From: CAZXNF01 sp050741255
GTDB taxonomy: Bacteria; Pseudomonadota; Gammaproteobacteria; Burkholderiales; SG8-41
DNA length: 26,192 bases
Direction: 5' to 3'
Assembly (NCBI GenBank): GCA_050741255.1
Contig: JBOIEQ010000055.1
Span: forward strand, 1-26,192
The translations under genes and the position numbers were made by a program. Numbering within the stretch: the stretch's first letter is position 1; each line of letters begins with the position of its first letter. The notes under the pieces were generated by a model, which was not told the DNA's origin, made no database searches, and saw only the letters and a program-made list of their open reading frames with translations. Positions 22,157 through 26,192 of this stretch are shown in pieces.

Positions 22157-23029
22157 ATGAACAAAACCAAAGACCAGCAGGCCGCATCCGCCACGGACGC
22201 CCGCATCCGCGCCGTCTGCCAGTGGCTCGACGTCCACCCCGACGCTCCGCACACGCTCGCTGCGCTGGCGACGCGCGCGCACCTGAGCCCTTTTCACTTC
22301 CAGCGGCGTTTCAAGGCGCTGACCGGCCTCTCGCCCAAGCAGTACGCGGACGGCGTGCGGATCGGACGGCTGAAGCAGGCGCTGCGGACGGACGACACGG
22401 TGACCGGCGCGATCTACGGTGCCGGCTTCGGATCGGCGAGCCGCGCCTACGCGCGTGCCGACGCCAGTCTGGGCATGACGCCCAGGCAGTACCGCGCGGG
22501 CGGCGCGGGCGTGGCGATCAGCCATGCGGCAGCGGACACGCCGCTGGGTCTGCTGATGATCGCGGCCACCGACCGCGGCCTCTGCTTCGTGCAGTTCGGC
22601 GACAACGCACAGGCGCTGGTAGCACGCCTTCGGCGCGAGTACCCGCACGCGCAACTGCAGGCGCGCGATCTCGCGCGGGATCGCCCCTTCGCGGCGTGGA
22701 TGCGCTCGCTGATCGGGTACCTGGAAGACGGCCGCCCCCGCGCAGTACTGCCGGTGGACCTGCAGGGCACGGCCTTCCAGTTGAAGGTGTGGAACTATCT
22801 GCGCCGCATTCCGGCCGGGCAGGTGAAGTCGTATGCGGAGGTGGCGCGGGCGATCGGCAAACCAAAGGCCGTCCGCGCGGTGGGCAGCGCCTGTGCGAGG
22901 AACCGCGTGGGGCTGGTCATTCCCTGCCACCGCGTCATTCGCGGCGACGGCGGGCTCGGCGGCTACCGCTGGGGACTGGAACGCAAGCGCACGCTGATCG
23001 ACCGCGAGCGCAAGGCTCGCGCCAGTTAA
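22157..23029 (+). CDS. Ada-like AraC-domain O6-methylguanine-DNA methyltransferase
   Basis: This 290-residue protein joins an AraC-type helix-turn-helix domain (residues about 14-113, with LAALATRAHLSPFHFQRRFK and GMTPRQYR) to an O6-alkylguanine-DNA alkyltransferase domain. The latter shows GTAFQLKVWNYLRRIPAGQV, YAEVARAIGKPKAVRAVGSA, the active centre IPCHRV with acceptor Cys257, and GGYRWGLERKR. E. coli Ada has in addition an N-terminal Cys4 zinc domain that repairs phosphotriesters and triggers activation; that domain is absent here. The product should repair O6-methylguanine in one-way fashion and may regulate transcription. The last eight residues (RERKARAS) come from a 28-bp tandem repeat, and the stop lies within it. 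It converges on panC. Confidence 0.92.
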   Translation: MNKTKDQQAASATDARIRAVCQWLDVHPDAPHTLAALATRAHLSPFHFQRRFKALTGLSPKQYADGVRIGRLKQALRTDDTVTGAIYGAGFGSASRAYARADASLGMTPRQYRAGGAGVAISHAAADTPLGLLMIAATDRGLCFVQFGDNAQALVARLRREYPHAQLQARDLARDRPFAAWMRSLIGYLEDGRPRAVLPVDLQGTAFQLKVWNYLRRIPAGQVKSYAEVARAIGKPKAVRAVGSACARNRVGLVIPCHRVIRGDGGLGGYRWGLERKRTLIDRERKARAS

Positions 23030-23072
23030 CCCCGAGCGCAAGGCTCGCGCCAGTTGACCGCGAGCGCGCGGC
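23005..23072. repeat. 28-bp tandem repeat across the Ada-like gene stop codon
   Basis: Units begin at 23005, 23033 and (partial) 23061; the first two share CGAGCGCAAGGCTCGCGCCA and more, differing at few positions. Each of the first two contains a GCGAGC/GCTCGC-like stem with a short loop. The first copy encodes the protein's last residues and its TAA; the rest occupies the 51-bp gap to the panC stop. Confidence 0.9.
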
Positions 23073-23080
23073 GCGCGGCG

Positions 23081-23917
23081 CTAAACCGGGCGCGTGAGTT
23101 CGATGTTGTCGATCAGGCGCGTGCGACCCAGGCGCGCGGCGGCGAGCACCACCAGGTCGGGCTCGCCGTTCTTCGGCTCGTGCAGGTTGGACTGGCAGCG
23201 CACGGCGATGTAGTCCGGCTTCCAGCCGCGCAGCGCGAGCGCCGCCATGGCGTCGAGCTCGACGCGCTGGTAGTCCCGCTTGCCGCCGATCAGTTCGTCG
23301 CGCACGCGCTTCAAGGTCTCGTACAGCACCGGCGCTTCCTTGCGCTCGGCGGCGGACAGGTACTGGTTGCGCGAGGACAGCGCGAGGCCGTCCGGGGCGC
23401 GCACCGTCTCGGCGGGAATGATCTCGATCGGCAGCGCGAGCTGGCGCACCATGTCGCGCAGCACGAGGTACTGCTGGTAGTCCTTCTTGCCGAACAGCGC
23501 GGCGTGCGGGCGCACCATGTTGAAGAGCTTCAACACCACCGTCGCAACACCGCGGAAGTGGCCCGGCCGCACGGCGCCGTCGAGCGTGTGCTGGATGTCC
23601 GAGGGTTCGACCACGTAGGTCTGCGGCTCCGGGTAGATCTCGCGCTCCGACGGCGCGAACACCACGTTCACGCCCGCCGCCTGGCAGCGCGCACAGTCCG
23701 CCTCGATCGTGCGCGGGTAGCGGTCGAAATCCTCGCGCGGGCCGAACTGGATGCGGTTGACGAAGATGCTGACCACCGTGCACGCCGCGCGCGGCTTGGC
23801 GAGCTGGATCAGCTCGATGTGCCCGTCGTGCAGGTTGCCCATGGTGGGCACGAACACGTTGTCGGGCTCGCGCTCGAGGCGTTCGCGCAGGTGGGCGACG
23901 GAGTGGATGATGTCCAC
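23081..23917 (-). CDS. panC: Pantothenate synthetase (pantoate-beta-alanine ligase)
   Basis: This 278-residue enzyme condenses pantoate and beta-alanine with ATP, the last step to pantothenate. VPTMGNLHDGH at 23-33 carries the HIGH-like nucleotide motif. SIFVNRIQFGPREDFDRYPRT, GHFRGVATVVLKLFNMVRP, FGKKDYQQYLVLR (K-x-x-Q-type ATP motif) and DGLALSSRNQYLS are the remaining family blocks. The length is normal. The start is GTG 23917, directly before the conserved N-terminus; its upstream region is an AATCCC repeat and no good ribosome-binding site remains. panB lies upstream in the same direction. Confidence 0.96.
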   Translation of the reverse strand: MDIIHSVAHLRERLEREPDNVFVPTMGNLHDGHIELIQLAKPRAACTVVSIFVNRIQFGPREDFDRYPRTIEADCARCQAAGVNVVFAPSEREIYPEPQTYVVEPSDIQHTLDGAVRPGHFRGVATVVLKLFNMVRPHAALFGKKDYQQYLVLRDMVRQLALPIEIIPAETVRAPDGLALSSRNQYLSAAERKEAPVLYETLKRVRDELIGGKRDYQRVELDAMAALALRGWKPDYIAVRCQSNLHEPKNGEPDLVVLAAARLGRTRLIDNIELTRPV

Positions 23918-23928
23918 GGCGAAGTATG

Positions 23929-24054
23929 GGATTGGGGATTCGGGATTGGGGATTTGAAACCGACAGCCAGACCAAAATCGCGGCGGCGGGACGCGATCAT
24001 ACCCAATCCGGGCGGTGGCCTTCCAATCCCCAATCCCGAATCCCGAATCCCGCC
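23929..24054. repeat. AATCCC-type repeats as an inverted pair between panB and panC
   Basis: The 139-bp gap holds GGGATTGGGGATTCGGGATT (from 23931) at one end and the complementary CCAATCCCCAATCCCGAATC (from 24024) at the other, separated by about 65 bp of unique sequence. They belong to the same family as 1438-1480. In mRNA they could pair into a long stem between panB and panC. Confidence 0.85.
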
Positions 24055-24056
24055 TT

Positions 24057-24848
24057 TTAAAACGAGTGTTCCGGCCCCGGATACTTGCCGGCCTTGACCT
24101 CGCGGATGTAGGCCTCGACCGCGCCCTGGATCGAGCCGCCGCCGGCCAGAAAGTTCTTCACGAACTTGGCCTTCTTGCCCGGGTAGACGTCCAGCATGTC
24201 GTGCAGCACCAGCACCTGGCCCGAGCAGTCGACGCCCGCGCCGATGCCGATGGTGGGCGTGCCGATCGCAGCCGTGACCTGGCGCGCCAGTGCGGCCGGG
24301 ATGGCCTCCAGCACGATCAATGACGTGCCCGCGTCGTCGAGCGCATGCGCATCGGCCAGCAGGCGCTCCGCCGCGCTCGCTTCCCGCCCCTGCACCTTGT
24401 AGCCGCCCAACTGGTGCACGGACTGCGGCGTGAGCCCGATGTGGCCGCACACCGGAATGCCGCGGTCGATCAGGAAGCGCACCGTCGGCGCCATCGTCTC
24501 GCCGCCTTCGAGCTTGACCATCTGCGCCCCGGCCGCCATCAGCTTCGCGGCGTTTTCGAAGGTCTTTTCCGGACTCACCTGGAAGGTGCCGAAAGGCATG
24601 TCGGCGATCACCATCGCCCGCCGGGAGCCGCGCGCCACGCAGGCCGTGTGATACGCCATCTCGTCCAGCGTGACCGGCAGCGTGGTGTCGTGCCCCTGGA
24701 TCACCATGCCGAGCGAATCGCCGATCAGCAGCGTGTCCACGCCGGCCGCGTCGAGCAGGCCGGCGAAGCTCGCGTCATAAGCCGTGAGCATGGTGATCTT
24801 GTCGCCCTGCTCGGCCATCTTGCGGAGGTTGGCTATCGTGATGCGCAT
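24057..24848 (-). CDS. panB: Ketopantoate hydroxymethyltransferase
   Basis: This 263-residue enzyme adds a hydroxymethyl group from methylene-tetrahydrofolate to ketoisovalerate, the first step of pantothenate synthesis. Asp44 (IGDSLGMV) and Asp83 (IADMPFG) are the metal ligands, and Glu181 (VLEAIP) is the catalytic base position. GHIGLTPQSVHQLGGYKVQG and GIGAGVDCSGQVLVLHDMLD are the family signatures. The length matches E. coli PanB. GGGTGA lies about 6 bp before the ATG at 24848. Its 5' region (24849-25043) contains interleaved inverted repeats. Confidence 0.97.
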   Translation of the reverse strand: MRITIANLRKMAEQGDKITMLTAYDASFAGLLDAAGVDTLLIGDSLGMVIQGHDTTLPVTLDEMAYHTACVARGSRRAMVIADMPFGTFQVSPEKTFENAAKLMAAGAQMVKLEGGETMAPTVRFLIDRGIPVCGHIGLTPQSVHQLGGYKVQGREASAAERLLADAHALDDAGTSLIVLEAIPAALARQVTAAIGTPTIGIGAGVDCSGQVLVLHDMLDVYPGKKAKFVKNFLAGGGSIQGAVEAYIREVKAGKYPGPEHSF

Positions 24849-24867
24849 AATTCACCCATTTAAATTT

Positions 24868-24886
24868 GCCGCCAAGACGCCAAGAA
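24868..24886. repeat. GCCGCCAAG-type repeat, left copy
   Basis: GCCGCCAAGACGCCAAGAA faces an inverted partner at 24969-24987 with one mismatch. It is distinct from, but similar in style to, the CGCAGAGACGCAGAG repeat 11 bp further on. Confidence 0.85.
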
Positions 24887-24897
24887 CTGCAAAAACA

Positions 24898-24929
24898 GAA
24901 TTAGCCGCAGAGACGCAGAGAGCGCGGAG
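24898..24929. repeat. CGCAGAGACGCAGAG-type repeat, left copy of pair 2
   Basis: This 32-bp copy differs by one base from 2747-2778 (GCGCGGAG in place of GCGCAGAG). Its inverted partner is 25001-25031. Together with the GCCGCCAAG pair it gives the order A-B-A'-B'. Confidence 0.92.
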
Positions 24930-24968
24930 GAATTCAAAAAGACAATAAATACCAAGCTGCATCTACGA

Positions 24969-24987
24969 TTCTTGGCGCCTTGGCGGC
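24969..24987. repeat. GCCGCCAAG-type repeat, right copy (inverted)
   Basis: TTCTTGGCGCCTTGGCGGC is the reverse complement of 24868-24886 with one mismatch. It lies between the two CGCAGAG copies of pair 2. Confidence 0.85.
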
Positions 24988-25000
24988 CAATCCTGCCTTT

Positions 25001-25031
25001 CTCTGCGCTCTCTGCGTCTCTGCGGCTAATT
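25001..25031. repeat. CGCAGAGACGCAGAG-type repeat, right copy of pair 2 (inverted)
   Basis: These 31 bases are identical to the copy at 3161-3191. It starts the intergenic region next to the kinase stop at 25044 and contains no gene with its partner, unlike pair 1. Confidence 0.93.
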
Positions 25032-25043
25032 GAATTGAATTCG

Positions 25044-25691
25044 TTACTCGCCCATGCTGAAGAATTCCCGCGCCCCGCGCATCGCGCGGACGCGTTCGAG
25101 CAGCAGGTCCAGGTCGGCCGTGCCGTCGACGAAGTTCAGGTGGTCGGAATTGACGATCAGCACGGGCGCCGCGTCGTAATGATAGAAGAACTGCGCGTAG
25201 GACGCCGCCAGCCGCGCGAGATAGTCGTCGGGGATGCGCTTTTCGTAGGCCACCGCGCGCCGTTTGACGCGTTCGACCAGGGTCTCCACCGAGGCCTGCA
25301 GGTAGATCACGAGGTCGGGCACCGGCGCCTGCGGCTTGAGATGGTCCCAGATGCGGCGGTAGAGCGCGAACTCGTCCTCGCCGAGCGTCAGCCGCGCGAA
25401 CAGCATGTCCTTGTCGAGGATGAAGTCGGCGATCGTGGTGCGCGCGAAGAGGTCGCTCTGCGCGAGCGACTCCACCTGCCGCGCGCGCTGGAACAGGAAG
25501 GTGAGCTGCGTGGGCAGCGCGAAGCGCGCGGGATCCTCGTAGTAGCGCGGCAGGAAGGGATTGGTCTCGGGTTCCTCCAGCAGCAGCGCGGCCGCGTGGC
25601 GCTCGGCCAGCCGGCGAGCGAGGCTCGTCTTCCCGGCGCCGATCGGGCCTTCCACCACCACGTAGCGCAGTTTCGGGGGCAGTGCGTTCAT
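25044..25691 (-). CDS. Deoxynucleoside kinase (dGK/dAK-like)
   Basis: This 215-residue protein is a deoxynucleoside kinase-family enzyme that phosphorylates deoxynucleosides in salvage. The P-loop GPIGAGKT is at residues 15-22. EEPETNPFLPRYYEDPARFA and QLTFLFQRARQ follow as substrate-binding blocks. ARTTIADFILDKDMLFARL stands at the position of the family's D-R-S/DF motif. RRAVAYEKRIPDDYL forms the basic LID region. Which deoxynucleoside is used cannot be told. The gene overlaps folK by 4 bp (ATGA at 25688-25691) and precedes panB; this grouping is common in betaproteobacteria. Confidence 0.9.
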   Translation of the reverse strand: MNALPPKLRYVVVEGPIGAGKTSLARRLAERHAAALLLEEPETNPFLPRYYEDPARFALPTQLTFLFQRARQVESLAQSDLFARTTIADFILDKDMLFARLTLGEDEFALYRRIWDHLKPQAPVPDLVIYLQASVETLVERVKRRAVAYEKRIPDDYLARLAASYAQFFYHYDAAPVLIVNSDHLNFVDGTADLDLLLERVRAMRGAREFFSMGE

Positions 25692-26192
25692 GCGGCCGCC
25701 TCCGGGTGCTGGCGGCGGGCGATGCGTACCACGCCCTTCCCATCCAGGCGCTCAGTCAGGTCGGCGACGCGGCCATGACCGGGAATGTCGGTATCGGGGG
25801 CGATCTCCGCCAGCGGCACCAGCACGAAGGCGCGCTCGTGCATCCGCGGATGCGGGATGGTGAGGCCGGATTCCTGCACGGTTTGACTGCCGTAGAGCAG
25901 GATATCGAGATCGAGCGTGCGCGGCGCGTTGGCGAAGCTCCGCGTGCGGCCCTGTGTGCGTTCGAGCGCGAGCAATGCATCGAGCAGGGCGCGCGGCGCA
26001 AGCGCCGTTTCGACGATGGCCACGGCGTTGATGAAGTCCGGCTGCTCGGCGTAGCCCACCGGCGCGGTGCGGTAGAGCGAGGAGCGGGTGATGAGCCGCG
26101 TGGACGGCAGGCGGTCGAGGGCGCCGATGGCGGCCTCCACCGTCGCCGGGGCATCGCCGAGATTGGCGCCGAGCGCGAGCACCGCGCGGACC
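25688..26192 (-). CDS. folK: 2-amino-4-hydroxy-6-hydroxymethyldihydropteridine pyrophosphokinase (partial)
   Basis: This is most of HPPK, the enzyme that pyrophosphorylates the pterin precursor of folate. The frame runs off the window end, reading VRAVLALGANLGDAPATVEA, so the true start is upstream of 26192; the GTG at 26182 would cut into the conserved first strand. LGANLGD, SSLYRTAPVGYAEQPDFINA, RTLDLDILLYG and IPHPRMHERAFVLVPLAEI are the family signatures, including the metal-binding Asp pair in DLDI. At least 167 residues are present. It is coupled to the deoxynucleoside kinase by a 4-bp overlap. Confidence 0.94.
   Translation of the reverse strand, partial: VRAVLALGANLGDAPATVEAAIGALDRLPSTRLITRSSLYRTAPVGYAEQPDFINAVAIVETALAPRALLDALLALERTQGRTRSFANAPRTLDLDILLYGSQTVQESGLTIPHPRMHERAFVLVPLAEIAPDTDIPGHGRVADLTERLDGKGVVRIARRQHPEAAA

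Noticed and set aside
20887..22254. 455-aa minus-strand frame reaching across tRNA-Leu
   Set aside because: It reads through the tRNA and the opposite-strand lipoprotein; only the part from ATG 21318 has a lipoprotein signal and META domain.
2747..25031. CRISPR array suspected from recurring 31-32-bp repeats
   Set aside because: Only four dispersed copies in inverted pairs, with no regular spacers and no cas genes.
26180..26182. GTG 26182 as start of folK
   Set aside because: Conserved residues VRAV continue upstream to the window edge, so the gene is truncated by the window.

Overview
The window is GC-rich chromosomal DNA (about two thirds G+C in the core genes) from a proteobacterium, most likely a betaproteobacterium related to Burkholderiales. 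Two Bug-type (TctC-like) solute receptors, the gene order queA - thioesterase - tgt - yajC - secD - secF, and the cluster folK - deoxynucleoside kinase - panB - panC all point that way. No phage, insertion sequence, CRISPR array or rRNA was seen. The assignment rests on protein motifs and gene order read by eye, not on a database search.

Layout. Positions 1-7358 hold two divergent Bug receptor genes and a hydantoin-type catabolic cluster: M20 carbamoylase/amidohydrolase, HyuA and HyuB. Each of the two later junctions of this cluster is split by a small lower-GC gene lying between inverted copies of a short repeat. Positions 7426-10644 hold purB, an unidentified membrane protein and a secreted beta-propeller protein. 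Positions 10711-11191 (minus) hold a RelE-type toxin and its antitoxin, with an iterated 8-bp repeat upstream. Positions 11248-14083 (minus) hold a tight five-gene operon of mostly unknown function: SRPBCC protein, Cys/His-rich protein, secreted protein and two DUF3592-like membrane proteins. Positions 14167-20840 (minus) hold dedA, secF, secD, yajC, tgt, a thioesterase and queA, which cover protein export and queuosine tRNA modification. Around 21.4 kb a META-domain lipoprotein gene and a tRNA-Leu(CAA) gene diverge, followed by a second lipoprotein and an Ada-like repair regulator. Positions 23081-26192 (minus) hold panC, panB, a deoxynucleoside kinase and the 3' part of folK.

The most unusual feature is the density of short intergenic repeats, of at least five kinds: AATCCC-type, CGCAGAGACGCAGAG-type, neisserial dRS3-like ATTCCC-N8-GGGAAT, GTGAGGCGTGAGG-type and GCCGCCAAG-type. 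They sit inside operons, usually as inverted pairs, and several supply or touch the stop codon of the upstream gene. No transposase is present, so any mobilising enzyme would have to be elsewhere in the genome.
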